Assembly: GCA_020634165.1 (NCBI GenBank)
Contig: JACKCF010000001.1
Location: 1 to 64,000 of the forward strand
Source: Anaerolineaceae bacterium
Lineage (GTDB): Bacteria; Chloroflexota; Anaerolineae; Aggregatilineales; Phototrophicaceae
Direction of reading: 5' to 3'
Length of the DNA stretch: 64,000 nt
In this document: one piece after another, positions 25,873 through 34,645 of the stretch
How the letters are laid out: every line of letters begins with the position of its first letter
Numbering within the stretch: the first letter of the stretch is position 1
The notes under the pieces: model-generated
The model's database searches: none
Seen by the model: only the letters and a program-made list of their open reading frames with translations
Told to the model about the DNA's origin: nothing
Made by a program: the position numbers and the translations under genes

Positions 25873-26682
25873 ATGAACCCATTGTTCAGACTATTTTATG
25901 AATATCAACGACTCAAGCGAGTTATGAACAGGGATGATTACCAGCACTACATTGTTAGGTCCATTATGCAATCCCCTAATATCATCAAGCGACGCAATCT
26001 AGTGTCTGTTGATGGAATGATGAAGGGCGATTTCAGCATTAACTACTACAATGAGTCTTTGTGTATTCCAGCAGCTTCAATTGATGAGTGCCTGCGGTCG
26101 ATTGGTGATGGACCAACATTCGCCGTCATCCGAGAGATGTTCGCTCAGGATTGTTACCTGCGTCCGTTTCAGGGACAATCAGCGAAGATTGTGTTTGATC
26201 TTGGATCGAATCGCGGTTTCTTTATGCTGATAGCAAACAAAGTGTTAAAAGCTGATCTGGTCATTGGTGTTGAACCACAAGCTATCTATGCTGAGCCATT
26301 TGATATTATTTGTACCAGAAATCATATGGATCAGCACCATGTGCGGCGCTACCAGGCATTCATTGGGGCGGAGCCGGACGACGCAACTGTGACTATCCCA
26401 CAGATAATGGCTGAAAACGAGGTTTCGACGATCAACTTCCTGAAGTGCGATGTTGAAGGCGCGGAGTTTGCTGTCTTTGAAGCCAGCAGCGACTGGTTAG
26501 AGCATGTAGAGAATATCGCAATGGAAGTTCACCCAATGGAAGGCGACGTCGCCAGGTTAGCTCAGAGATTGCACGATAGTGGCATGGAAGTCATTGTTGC
26601 CGACCAATTTGGCAAGCCAATTGCAGATGCGCAACAGGCACACTATATCTACGCTTCGCAGACAGGATTTCGGCTGGGATAG
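25873..26682 (+). CDS. FkbM family methyltransferase
   Basis: A 269-residue SAM-dependent methyltransferase. SAM motif I is V-F-D-L-G-S-N-R-G-F-F (family consensus D-x-G-A-N-x-G), followed by V-I-G-V-E-P-Q-A. The FkbM signature F-L-K-C-D-V-E-G-A-E-F-A-V-F is clear. Family members O-methylate sugars, lipids or polyketides. An upstream ATG at 25837 is possible, but a TATACT at 25828-25833 would place transcription start inside that extension, and AAAGG precedes the ATG at 25873. Followed by a second FkbM gene with low identity to it. Confidence 0.82.
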   Translation: MNPLFRLFYEYQRLKRVMNRDDYQHYIVRSIMQSPNIIKRRNLVSVDGMMKGDFSINYYNESLCIPAASIDECLRSIGDGPTFAVIREMFAQDCYLRPFQGQSAKIVFDLGSNRGFFMLIANKVLKADLVIGVEPQAIYAEPFDIICTRNHMDQHHVRRYQAFIGAEPDDATVTIPQIMAENEVSTINFLKCDVEGAEFAVFEASSDWLEHVENIAMEVHPMEGDVARLAQRLHDSGMEVIVADQFGKPIADAQQAHYIYASQTGFRLG

Positions 26683-26824
26683 CCCTTTGCATGATAAACA
26701 ATAAGCATCTTGGTGGACCTGCATTTGAGCTTGCAATGGTATGTATTCGTTTCTTTATTTAGGCCCGTTTATTATGCGCTTATAGTGACCATAGCGTTTG
26801 CGCACCTTGGGAGTCAGCTTACTT

Positions 26825-27652
26825 ATGCCGCGTTTATATATGCTCAAACCCCTGCGCCGGATAGTCTTGAGCGTGTTTTCGAAAGTCAACCCAGGCAATA
26901 TCACGATCCGTCATCATTACACAGACGATCCATTTATGCTGCATAGTTATCGCCACAAGGGGTACTGGTTTCACGGCAAAAATCGGGAACACGATGAGAT
27001 GGAGATGGTTAGCAAGCTGATCAAATCCGGTGACAACATTGTTGAAGTTGGCGCCCATATTGGCTATCTGACGCTCTACTTCGCTCAGTTAACAGGCCAG
27101 GAGGGCCAGATTATTGCCTTCGAGCCTGTTCCTGACAGTGCCGAATACCTCAAGAAAAACACCAAATCCCATAGCAATATCACTGTAGAACGCAAAGCAG
27201 CCAGCGATCAAGCAGGTACGCTGCCTTTCTATGTTGATACGCTTTCCGGCATGACGAGTACGCTCGTCAGTGAGGATAATGTTCATCAAGCCAACGTCGA
27301 TTATGCTTTTGGTGAGCTGCAATTCAAGACTATTCAGGTTGAGGTTGTATGTCTGGATGACTTCCTGAATGAAAAGGGCTTTGTGCCAGATTTTATCAAG
27401 GTTGATGCCGAAGGTGCCGAGTACGACATTGTGCGAGGACTATCGCAGATACTCGCCCAAAATCATCCTGTTCTCTGGCTTGAGGTCAGCCGCAATAAAT
27501 CTGAACTGTATGATCTGCTGTCTGTGGCGGGTTATGTGCTCATCGATGCACAGGGCAACCGTCTGATGAACGCCGATGCGCTGCCAGCGAACCTATTCTG
27601 CCTTCATGAGCATAGGCATGCGGACCTGTTAAGCAGGATCACCGTCAGCTAG
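26825..27652 (+). CDS. FkbM family methyltransferase (second copy)
   Basis: A 275-residue methyltransferase of the same family. SAM motif I reads I-V-E-V-G-A-H-I-G-Y-L-T, next F-E-P-V-P-D-S-A, and the signature is F-I-K-V-D-A-E-G-A-E-Y-D-I. The N-terminus has a short basic-hydrophobic patch but no clear signal. The 142-base gap after the first copy contains TATAGT at 26781-26786, so it may have its own promoter. GGGAG lies about 12 bases before the ATG; a TTG at 26798 is less likely. The pair suggests glycan or surface-polymer methylation, with no glycosyltransferase adjacent. Confidence 0.82.
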   Translation: MPRLYMLKPLRRIVLSVFSKVNPGNITIRHHYTDDPFMLHSYRHKGYWFHGKNREHDEMEMVSKLIKSGDNIVEVGAHIGYLTLYFAQLTGQEGQIIAFEPVPDSAEYLKKNTKSHSNITVERKAASDQAGTLPFYVDTLSGMTSTLVSEDNVHQANVDYAFGELQFKTIQVEVVCLDDFLNEKGFVPDFIKVDAEGAEYDIVRGLSQILAQNHPVLWLEVSRNKSELYDLLSVAGYVLIDAQGNRLMNADALPANLFCLHEHRHADLLSRITVS

Positions 27653-27660
27653 ATCATAAG

Positions 27661-30585
27661 TTATGATTCTTTTTCCGTTTCATCATCCGGGCGGCGGCGA
27701 CGGCGTTTGAGCAGGTTGCTTACCGTATTTTCTTCATCACTTTCGCCAGGTTCCGGCGGCAGGCTGAACTCTGAGGTTTGCCACCACTCGGCTGTAGATT
27801 GGGGCTTGGGTTCGGGGCGTTGTGGCGCTGGTCGATCATCCTGGGACATCTGCGCTTCACGCCGATGCCTAAGCCGTGAAACGGTATCATCTTCCTGGCC
27901 AGCACCTGTACGCTGACGCGACCGCTCACGAACATCCATCAGCGTATTCATGCGTGCCTCGCTGGGGATGATATTGCGACGCCGTTCCCACCAGTCACGC
28001 CAGCGCTGAACATCACTGCGGGTAATAATCAGGCGGCGGATACCAATATCCACTGGAAGCAAAATAGCTGCCAAAAGCAGCAGCCAGGGCCATAGTGGCA
28101 ATGCGGCTGTGCGGAATTCTGTGCTGGGGACGAAGGCTAATTCTGGCGACTCTGCCAGTGATTGTCCGCCAGTCATATCAGCAATGCGCGCCAGCAGCGA
28201 TTCATTTGGTTCCGGCTGCACATATTCCGTTGAGTAGCTCATGACCCAGCCGTTGATCTCATTAAAGTCCACTTCCTGGCCATTTGCGCTGCCTTGGCCA
28301 TTGATTGCCAGGAAGTATGCACCTTCTGCTTCTGGCCGGAAACTGGCCTCGTAGCGACCAGGCGCTATCTGTGCCAGCCGAATCGTACGACCTGTGTTGG
28401 TCGGATCGAGTAGCGAGGCTTCCAATTGCAGGTTGTTGAGGAAATTGCCGTTATCATCCTGGGCATCGACGATGATGCGCGCCGTTTCGTCCTGCATGAT
28501 GACGCGCGTTTCGATGTTGTTGGCGGCACTCTCCGTGATGGACCAACTTATTGTCTGGCCCCAAAAGCGCACAAAACTGTCCCAGGTCACCCAGTTAGCA
28601 GCCCAGCGCGAGGTGGCGTCACTGGTAAAGGCCACTGCTCGGCCCAGGCCATATTGCCAGGTCGCTAACAACGGATCGCTGTTCGGCTCTGGTCCACGCA
28701 GGACGACGCTGGCGCGGTCTTTTGGAGTAGTCGCGACGTAGCCGTTATAAGGCGGCAGGGCGCTGATGCCATCCAGGATGGGACTGCTGGCCGTCTGTAT
28801 GGCGTTAAACTCGCCTTCTTCGATGAAGGTACGACTGGCGAGAACTGTTTCCAGGGCGAAGACATTGGGTATCTGGCCGACATCACTGACGACGTGGAAA
28901 TTGCCCCCGCCCACCATTGCCATGACTTCCAGGAACTCCGGCGGATTGGTGCCGATGGCAATCACGCTCATGGTGACACCATATTGATCGTGCAAGACCT
29001 CTGTGCGCTCGACCAGATCACGCGGACTGCTGCCGCCATCTGTCAGCAGAATAATATGCTTGCGCTCGCTCTCTTCGCGGATGATGTCGCGCTCAACCAG
29101 GGTGAGTCCCGCACCGATGTCGGTGCCGCCGCCACTGCGTAATGTGGCTACCAATCGCTGTAGCTGGCGCTGATCCTGCACTGGTTGGAAAGGCGCGACC
29201 CAGGCGCCACCCGTATCAAAGGTGCCGACAGCCGCCCGGTCGGTCGGCTGAAGAAAGCTAATGGACAGGTCAATCGCCCGTTTGGCCAGCTCGATATTCT
29301 GGATGCCGTTGGCATCGGCCATCGCCATACTGCCGCTGCGGTCAATCAGGTAGGCGATAGTCAACTGCGGCAGGCGCTGTTGGTCCTTGATCTGCATCTC
29401 AACAGGCAGCGTTTGTTCCAGTGGTGTATCGTAATACTGGCCCGGACCATAGCTATCCGGCCCGCCAATGAATACAAGGCCGCCGCCTAACTCGCTGACA
29501 TAGCTATCGAGGCGTTCCATCTGGCGGGTGGTGAAATCGGTCGCGGGCACATTGGCGATCACGATGCTGCGATAATCGGCTAAAGCTGATGTCTCCGGCG
29601 GCAGGCGATCCGGCGAGATAACATCCACATTGAGTCCGGCTTGCTGCAAGGCGGGCAGCAGATTGGCCGTTTCTGTTTCGTCGCTGGCAATTACCAGCAC
29701 ACGCGGCGGCCCCACCACCTGGGTAAAGGCTGCAAGCTGGTTATTCTGGCTGAATCCTGTCTCGTTGGCGACGTCGATGCGCGCACTAAAATTCAGGAAG
29801 CCGGATTCCGGCCCTAGCTGCGTCAGGGTATAACGTGTGATGCCTTCGGAAAGGTCGATAGGCTGTTCATGGATCAGGTTGCCATTGGCATACAGCGACA
29901 GCCGCGCTGGCGTGGCCGTATCGGATTCGATGCTGACGGACAGGTCAAATTCCTGGCCCTCGATGACGCGGCCAGGAGCTTCAAGGTCGATGATGCGGAC
30001 ATCGGCCAATTGCTCCCTGAAGAAGGGCACATAGCTGATTTCGATGCCTGCCGCTTCCGCCAGTCGGGCTTTTGCCTCAGCATCACCAAGTGTTTCCTGC
30101 CCATCTGATAGGATGATAATGCGACGGCGGGCATCTGCCGGGAAAATGGCGATGGCTGTCTGGATGGCCTCAGCAATATTGGTGTTACCCGTTAGCACCT
30201 GAGAGCGCAGATTCGGCGGTGCTTCTGTCAGGGCATTAAAAGCCCGTTCCGGCGCGACATCCGCCCCGAATACGACTATCGCCCACTCATCGTCAGATGG
30301 TTTTTCTGCAATCGCGGACTGAATATAGGCGAGCTGCGCTTCCTGAATATCTGTGCCGACGCTATCGGAGACATCGACCAGAAAGACCACGGCCTGCTTT
30401 TCCACCGCACGGACCAGTTGCAAGCCACTGATCGCGAACATCACCAGCAAGAGCAGCACGGAACGAATGACGAGGCTAGCAATATCACGGCGACGGCGGA
30501 AAGCATAGCGCGGCCAGCCAATGTACCACGTCAGCGGCAGGGCCAGGATCAGCAGTAGAAGAATGTTCGGGTTTGCAATGCTCAT
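27661..30585 (-). CDS. Large membrane VWA protein with two MIDAS domains and a GATase-like module
   Basis: A 974-residue protein. Two membrane helices at about residues 6-22 and 38-55. The first VWA domain has D-V-S-D-S-V (Asp71, Ser73, Ser75). About residues 280-395 resemble a class I glutamine-amidotransferase-like fold (P-R-V-L-V-I-A-S, G-G-L-V-F-I-G-G-P-D-S-Y). The second VWA domain has I-D-R-S-G-S-M (Asp415). A beta-rich domain follows, then a C-terminal membrane helix (L-W-P-W-L-L-L-L-A-A-I-L-L) and a charged cytoplasmic tail with R-E-A-Q-M-S-Q-D. This layout occurs near MoxR clusters. Probable role: metal-dependent assembly or folding partner of the MoxR ATPase. It converges with the FkbM gene. 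Confidence 0.85.
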   Translation of the reverse strand: MSIANPNILLLLILALPLTWYIGWPRYAFRRRRDIASLVIRSVLLLLVMFAISGLQLVRAVEKQAVVFLVDVSDSVGTDIQEAQLAYIQSAIAEKPSDDEWAIVVFGADVAPERAFNALTEAPPNLRSQVLTGNTNIAEAIQTAIAIFPADARRRIIILSDGQETLGDAEAKARLAEAAGIEISYVPFFREQLADVRIIDLEAPGRVIEGQEFDLSVSIESDTATPARLSLYANGNLIHEQPIDLSEGITRYTLTQLGPESGFLNFSARIDVANETGFSQNNQLAAFTQVVGPPRVLVIASDETETANLLPALQQAGLNVDVISPDRLPPETSALADYRSIVIANVPATDFTTRQMERLDSYVSELGGGLVFIGGPDSYGPGQYYDTPLEQTLPVEMQIKDQQRLPQLTIAYLIDRSGSMAMADANGIQNIELAKRAIDLSISFLQPTDRAAVGTFDTGGAWVAPFQPVQDQRQLQRLVATLRSGGGTDIGAGLTLVERDIIREESERKHIILLTDGGSSPRDLVERTEVLHDQYGVTMSVIAIGTNPPEFLEVMAMVGGGNFHVVSDVGQIPNVFALETVLASRTFIEEGEFNAIQTASSPILDGISALPPYNGYVATTPKDRASVVLRGPEPNSDPLLATWQYGLGRAVAFTSDATSRWAANWVTWDSFVRFWGQTISWSITESAANNIETRVIMQDETARIIVDAQDDNGNFLNNLQLEASLLDPTNTGRTIRLAQIAPGRYEASFRPEAEGAYFLAINGQGSANGQEVDFNEINGWVMSYSTEYVQPEPNESLLARIADMTGGQSLAESPELAFVPSTEFRTAALPLWPWLLLLAAILLPVDIGIRRLIITRSDVQRWRDWWERRRNIIPSEARMNTLMDVRERSRQRTGAGQEDDTVSRLRHRREAQMSQDDRPAPQRPEPKPQSTAEWWQTSEFSLPPEPGESDEENTVSNLLKRRRRRPDDETEKES

Positions 30586-30759
30586 CAGTTTGCAGGTCTG
30601 CTCACAAATCGCCAGGTATGTTGCAGCGTTTGTTTAATCACTCGTTGAGTGTACCACCCATTCATGAAAAAGTTGTGACCCTCTGAAAAACTCATTTTAG
30701 GGGTATTTGTCCCTATAACTGCACAGCTAGCTGATCATTTTGGCACAGGGCGAAAGTTA

Positions 30760-30788
30760 TTGACAGTTGACCCCAATAGGAGTAGTAT
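30760..30788 (+). promoter_or_regulatory. Near-consensus sigma-A promoter
   Basis: TTGACA, an exact 17-base spacer, then TAGTAT. It drives the membrane-protein/winged-helix pair starting at 30839. It is the closest match to consensus found in the window. Confidence 0.75.
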
Positions 30789-30793
30789 ATTTA

Positions 30794-30820
30794 CAAACAG
30801 GTTTGCATTACAAACTTGTG
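30794..30820 (+). promoter_or_regulatory. Candidate operator downstream of the promoter
   Basis: A perfect palindrome CAAACAGGTTTG (30794-30805) followed by a further CAAAC half-site (30811-30815) at the expected transcription start. The neighbouring winged-helix protein is the likely binder (inference). Confidence 0.5.
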
Positions 30821-30838
30821 TTCAATGGAGACTAAAAA

Positions 30839-31432
30839 ATGAATGACACGAATTTGCTAAAAACCAATGGGCTTGAACAAAAACTGTATACAGCCTATCA
30901 CCAGGATGGTTTGCTTGACCTGATTGTCGGCATCATCATCGCCCTGTTTGGCTTAGTTATCCTCGCGGATCAACCTGCATTTGTGGGGATGATCGGCATA
31001 CCGGCTGTGTTCTATATCCCGCTCAAGCAACGGATTTCTCAGCCTAGGATGGGCTATATTCGTTTTGAATCGAAGGAAAAACAAACCTTCAAGCTCACGC
31101 TGTCGGTACTGCTGGGCGTATTGGTGTTAGTCGCACTGGCGGGGCTGTTCATTGTTGGGAATGGCATGCCGGATAGTTTTCGCACCATCCTGCGCGAAAA
31201 CATGCGCCTGATCTTCAGCGGCTTCCTGGGGGTATCGCTATTGGCTGCCGCGCTGTTCCTGAACAATCGCCGTTTCTATGTGTATGCGGTGGTCGGGGTA
31301 CTGCTTATTTGGGCAAGCATGCTGGTTCCGTTCCATCTGGGAATTGCTGTGACTGCGCTGGCTGCTATCCTGGTTCTCACAGGTCTCTATCTAGTGATCC
31401 AGTTTATTCGCCGTTATCCACTTGATGAGTGA
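30839..31432 (+). CDS. Integral membrane protein, partner of the winged-helix regulator
   Basis: A 197-residue protein with about six membrane helices, starting after a short cytoplasmic lead (L-I-V-G-I-I-I-A-L-F-G-L, then V-G-M-I-G-I-P-A-V-F-Y, and later G-V-L-V-L-V-A-L-A-G-L-F-I-V). A charged loop R-F-E-S-K-E-K-Q-T-F separates the first two pairs. The function is not known. GGAG 8 bases before the ATG. The next gene starts within a few bases of its stop, so the two form a coupled operon, a pairing seen for small winged-helix regulators and their membrane targets. Confidence 0.7.
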   Translation: MNDTNLLKTNGLEQKLYTAYHQDGLLDLIVGIIIALFGLVILADQPAFVGMIGIPAVFYIPLKQRISQPRMGYIRFESKEKQTFKLTLSVLLGVLVLVALAGLFIVGNGMPDSFRTILRENMRLIFSGFLGVSLLAAALFLNNRRFYVYAVVGVLLIWASMLVPFHLGIAVTALAAILVLTGLYLVIQFIRRYPLDE

Positions 31433-31437
31433 TCGTT

Positions 31438-31761
31438 ATGACGACTCAATCACTGTTTGATGTGCTGCTCATTGCAGGCGACATCGACAAACTAGTCCAT
31501 GAACCCGCTCGCCTGATGCTCCTTTCCATTCTGTATAAGATCGACAGCGCCGACTTCGTCTTTTTGCAAAAGCAAATGGGCCTGACGCGCGGTAACTTCT
31601 CGACACATATGAGCAAGTTAGAAGAGGCGCATTACATTGATGTGAAGAAGGAGTTCGTGGAACGCAAGCCCATGACAGTACTATCGATCACGGATGAGGG
31701 ACGAACGGCCCTGGAAAAATATCGTAGTCAGATGAAAAAGATACTAGCCGAGTTGGAATGA
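31438..31761 (+). CDS. Winged-helix transcriptional regulator (MarR/ArsR-like, HTH_27 type)
   Basis: A 107-residue DNA-binding protein. L-H-E-P-A-R-L-M-L-L-S-I-L-like start (here V-H-E-P-A-R), recognition region L-T-R-G-N-F-S-T-H-M-S-K-L-E-E-A-H-Y-I, then wing K-P-M-T-V-L-S-I-T-D-E-G-R-T-A-L-E-K-Y. This is the classical single-domain regulator layout. GTG at 31429 overlaps the previous stop; ATG at 31438 is preferred. Likely autoregulator of the operon through the palindrome at 30794 (inference). Confidence 0.85.
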   Translation: MTTQSLFDVLLIAGDIDKLVHEPARLMLLSILYKIDSADFVFLQKQMGLTRGNFSTHMSKLEEAHYIDVKKEFVERKPMTVLSITDEGRTALEKYRSQMKKILAELE

Positions 31762-31770
31762 CCGGAAAAA

Positions 31771-31794
31771 GAGGCACGATCTGTGCCTTTTTTT
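31771..31794 (+). terminator. Rho-independent terminator of the winged-helix operon
   Basis: Stem AGGCAC / GTGCCT with loop GATCT, followed by a seven-T run. Confidence 0.9.
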
Positions 31795-31823
31795 CATTCT
31801 CTGTGGTGATCTTTATAAACTTA

Positions 31824-32168
31824 TTAGCGCGAGAACCTGGATATGCCCAATAGAACCACACCAGGCACCAGAAATAGAGCTGGCATGACAACCTGCAACG
31901 ACACGCCAGTGGTCTGTATCAATCCAATCAGCAATATCGCAAGCACCAACACAACAAGCGCGACACCCGCACGCACCAACAGTGATGAACGTTTGATCCA
32001 GGCATCCATCGCAGGTGGGAGAGGCAATGCCTGCCCGATGAGAATCGCGATGACGCCAATGATGACATCGACTATGCTGGATTCCGTTATCAAAGCATTC
32101 AATACAAACAAGAGGCCCAATACCAGAAGGCCCGTTCCCCAACTGCGGTATATTTGCTTGCTCATCAT
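31824..32168 (-). CDS. Small membrane protein downstream of the BatA-like gene
   Basis: A 114-residue protein with three or four membrane helices: G-L-L-V-L-G-L-L-F-V-L, V-I-I-G-V-I-A-I-L-I-G, V-A-L-V-V-L-V-L-A-I-L-L-I-G, and V-V-M-P-A-L-F-L-V-P-G. It lies 21 bases after the VWA gene at 32190 on the same strand and may be its last operon member. Function unknown. ATG choice: codon 1 at 32168 or Met at 32165. Confidence 0.6.
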   Translation of the reverse strand: MMSKQIYRSWGTGLLVLGLLFVLNALITESSIVDVIIGVIAILIGQALPLPPAMDAWIKRSSLLVRAGVALVVLVLAILLIGLIQTTGVSLQVVMPALFLVPGVVLLGISRFSR

Positions 32169-32189
32169 TAGCCTCTCAATATGATGATA

Positions 32190-34133
32190 TTATCTGAGAG
32201 CTGTTGTGCGTTCCAGGCGGCGACCTGTGACAGCCTGCCCAACAGTTGGCACGCGCAGCCGCTGGTGATAAGCGTACCACTCGATCAGCAGGACCAGAAG
32301 CGCCAGGGCGGCAAGATAGGGCCAGAACTCTTCCAGGCCGAGTTGGGCTTCTTCGCGTGCTTCAGGATCAACAGTGCCACCACCGAGCATAATCGTCGCT
32401 GGGCTAACCGGAGAAATATCGCTCTCGCCTGTGCCGAAGAGTGTCGCGGCGACATCCTGCGATTGGACGACATCGCTGCCGACCAGCGCTTCTACAGTAT
32501 AAATCCCTGGCTGACTGACATCTGCGTAAGTGATGTCGCCTTCGGTCGCTGACAAAATACTGGAATTGCCTGCTGGATCAGTTACAAGTACCTCGGTCGT
32601 TCCCAGTGGGGCACTGATGCGCAGTGGTGTCCCGACTGAGACACTATCTTCAATCGGAACCAGATTCGCAGGCGTAAACCATTCGACGATATTGGCCATC
32701 AGCACAGGCCAGGTGATGCGCAGCGGCAGGTCACTCTGGCGGACATCAAAGGGCAGCACAACGATTTGCCTACCACGATCTTCCCCGGCCAGAAGCAGCG
32801 GATCATCGCCAACTGTGACGAGTGTTTCCGCCCAGGGGGTGCCCCTTAGCGGCGTATACTGGCGCAGGCTGAGCGCATCCATATCGACATACGTGAGCAG
32901 GGGATGGGCAGACATCAGCGTCGTAATATCGCCGACCTGTTCTGTGGGCGTATCCGCGATGAACAGTGGGCTGTCCTCTGGCGGGTTCAGGATGAGCATA
33001 TCGGCCTGGGGCAGCACATCTGGCAGCCAGCTATCGAAAATATAGAAATCATAGGACTGGCTGGGCAAGGTTGCTCGTTCGATGTCGCCTCGGAAGGTCT
33101 GAACACCGGGCAGTGCTCTCAGTGCCTGTTCCAGGAAAAGATTGTCATTTGCTGAGAGCAGCAGCACGCGCCGTGTGCGCGATTCGCCCGCTATGCTGAC
33201 GGCGGTATCGTCAATCGACAGGTAATCGGTGACGTTATCGCCGTAGGTCAGATTGGCCTGAACATCCGTAAAATCCTGGTCAATCGGCGGGAAAGGGAAA
33301 GCGCGCTGGCTGCGTGCGGAAATAGTCTGTGTACTGCTCTCCCACAGCACCCCATCCAACCGGATGGTCATGGTCACCTGTGTATCCTGATCACCATAAT
33401 TGGTCGCCTGGGCGAACAACTGCGGGTCGCTGCCTGGTTCGGCGCGGGTAGCGAGGGCCGTAATCGCGATGTTGCTGCTGCTGCGACCAATCGGTACGAT
33501 GGTCGGCGAGGGGATATTCTCCGGCAGGCGGCCAATGTCGCCAATGCCACCGTCAGTGATGATAATCATGCTGAAAAACTCGGCATCCTGGGCACCTGCC
33601 GCCGCCAACGTGAGCGCCGTCTGCCAGTCGCCACCACCACTGCCTACTTCGGTATCTCGGACGGCTGCGCGAATCGACTGCACATTGGCTGTATATTCAA
33701 TTACCGTTTCGCTGACATCCGCCACGCGAATAACAGACATCTCATCGCCAGGGCCAAGTTCGCCAGCCAGGAAAAGGGCTTCGTCGCGAGCTTCTTCAAA
33801 GCGTGTGCGGCCATCTTCACCGTCAGTGGATTGCATACTGGCGCTGGCATCCAGCAGTATGACCGTTTTCCCCGTTGTGATGCGCGGCACGACCTGCGCC
33901 GGACGCACCAGGGCCAGTACCAGCAGCAGCAAAATCAGCAATTGCAGAATGAGCAGCAGGTTGCGACGCAGACGCTGCCAGGGTGTATTGGCTTCGGTGT
34001 CTTCTACGACTTGCTGCCATAAAAAATTGCTGCTGACGAACATCTCTCGGCGGCGCAGTCGCAGCATATAGAGCAGCAGAATGGGTATCGCTAGCAGCAG
34101 TCCCAGGAGAGCAATGGGGGCTAAAATCGTCAT
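32190..34133 (-). CDS. BatA-like membrane protein with VWA domain
   Basis: A 647-residue protein of the Bat/Aerotolerance type found with MoxR and DUF58. The N-terminus is the BatA signature (A-I-P-I-L-L-L-Y-M-L-R-L-R-R-R-E near residues 15-30 and a second helix at about 58-76). The VWA domain has the MIDAS motif L-L-D-A-S-A-S-M (Asp95, Ser97, Ser99). After a long beta-rich extracytoplasmic part, a C-terminal helix (L-A-A-L-A-L-L-V-L-L-I-E-W) re-enters the membrane. AGGTGA precedes the ATG, immediately beside the left inverted repeat of the GxxExxY insertion. Confidence 0.88.
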   Translation of the reverse strand: MTILAPIALLGLLLAIPILLLYMLRLRRREMFVSSNFLWQQVVEDTEANTPWQRLRRNLLLILQLLILLLLVLALVRPAQVVPRITTGKTVILLDASASMQSTDGEDGRTRFEEARDEALFLAGELGPGDEMSVIRVADVSETVIEYTANVQSIRAAVRDTEVGSGGGDWQTALTLAAAGAQDAEFFSMIIITDGGIGDIGRLPENIPSPTIVPIGRSSSNIAITALATRAEPGSDPQLFAQATNYGDQDTQVTMTIRLDGVLWESSTQTISARSQRAFPFPPIDQDFTDVQANLTYGDNVTDYLSIDDTAVSIAGESRTRRVLLLSANDNLFLEQALRALPGVQTFRGDIERATLPSQSYDFYIFDSWLPDVLPQADMLILNPPEDSPLFIADTPTEQVGDITTLMSAHPLLTYVDMDALSLRQYTPLRGTPWAETLVTVGDDPLLLAGEDRGRQIVVLPFDVRQSDLPLRITWPVLMANIVEWFTPANLVPIEDSVSVGTPLRISAPLGTTEVLVTDPAGNSSILSATEGDITYADVSQPGIYTVEALVGSDVVQSQDVAATLFGTGESDISPVSPATIMLGGGTVDPEAREEAQLGLEEFWPYLAALALLVLLIEWYAYHQRLRVPTVGQAVTGRRLERTTALR

Positions 34134-34153
34134 ACAGTCACCTGAAAATTATT

Positions 34154-34178
34154 AACGCAAAGGCGCGAAATGGCAAAG
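34154..34178 (+). repeat. Left arm of 25-bp inverted repeat flanking the GxxExxY gene
   Basis: Begins AACGCAAAGGCGC. It matches the right arm (34616-34640, opposite orientation) at 21 of 25 positions, with the first 13 identical. It lies between the VWA gene start and the GxxExxY stop. Confidence 0.7.
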
Positions 34179-34202
34179 AAAAAAGAAAGAAAAGCAATAA
34201 AA

Positions 34203-34589
34203 TCATAAGCTGTTCACTACCCGATGAACGCCATCTTTTACAGACCGCTCCCCAAAGTTAATGACAAGGCCAAGCCTGAGATTTGCTAATCGTAAGTAGG
34301 TCAATGTCTGTACTTCAAAAATCGTGTTGTACGTCAGGGTTGCTTTGCATTCCACTATCACAAGGTTTTCAACCAGTAAATCCAACCGTAGTGGGGTATG
34401 GAGTTGCATTCCTTTATAAACAATTGGCACTTCTTTTTGTCTTTCTATAGACAAACCCAATTGCTGAAGTTCCCAACATAGGGCTTCTTCATAGACATTT
34501 TCAAGCAGACCTGGTCCACCTATGGAGCGATGCACATCAATGGCTGCACCTATGATGAGATAACTTAATTTATCCTCTTCGGATCGCAT
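34203..34589 (-). CDS. GxxExxY family protein
   Basis: A 128-residue protein of the GxxExxY family (named for its signature G-L-L-E-N-V-Y-E, seen near residue 28). The core V-D-L-L-V-E-N, V-I-V-E-C-K-A (here L-D-L-L-V-E-N and I-V-E-C-K-A) and Q-T-L-T-Y-L-R-L resembles a PD-(D/E)xK nuclease fold: D, E-x-K and Q residues are in the expected order. The family is common, dispersed and often linked to repeats, and its biological role is unsettled. It is AT-rich relative to its neighbours and interrupts the DUF58-VWA pair. Start ATG 34589; a GTG at 34592 is possible. Confidence 0.85.
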   Translation of the reverse strand: MRSEEDKLSYLIIGAAIDVHRSIGGPGLLENVYEEALCWELQQLGLSIERQKEVPIVYKGMQLHTPLRLDLLVENLVIVECKATLTYNTIFEVQTLTYLRLANLRLGLVINFGERSVKDGVHRVVNSL

Positions 34590-34615
34590 CACTCTCTAAA
34601 TCCTGATCTTTGCAC

Positions 34616-34640
34616 CTTTGCTTCTTTGCGCCTTTGCGTT
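34616..34640 (-). repeat. Right arm of 25-bp inverted repeat flanking the GxxExxY gene
   Basis: Reverse complement begins AACGCAAAGGCGC. It sits just after the DUF58 stop codon. See the left arm at 34154. Confidence 0.7.
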
Positions 34641-34645
34641 GATTG

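Noticed and set aside
31850..32180. A 113-codon plus-strand open frame opposite the small membrane gene
   Set aside because: The minus-strand frame encodes regular membrane helices; the plus-strand one is Thr/Asn-rich without structure.
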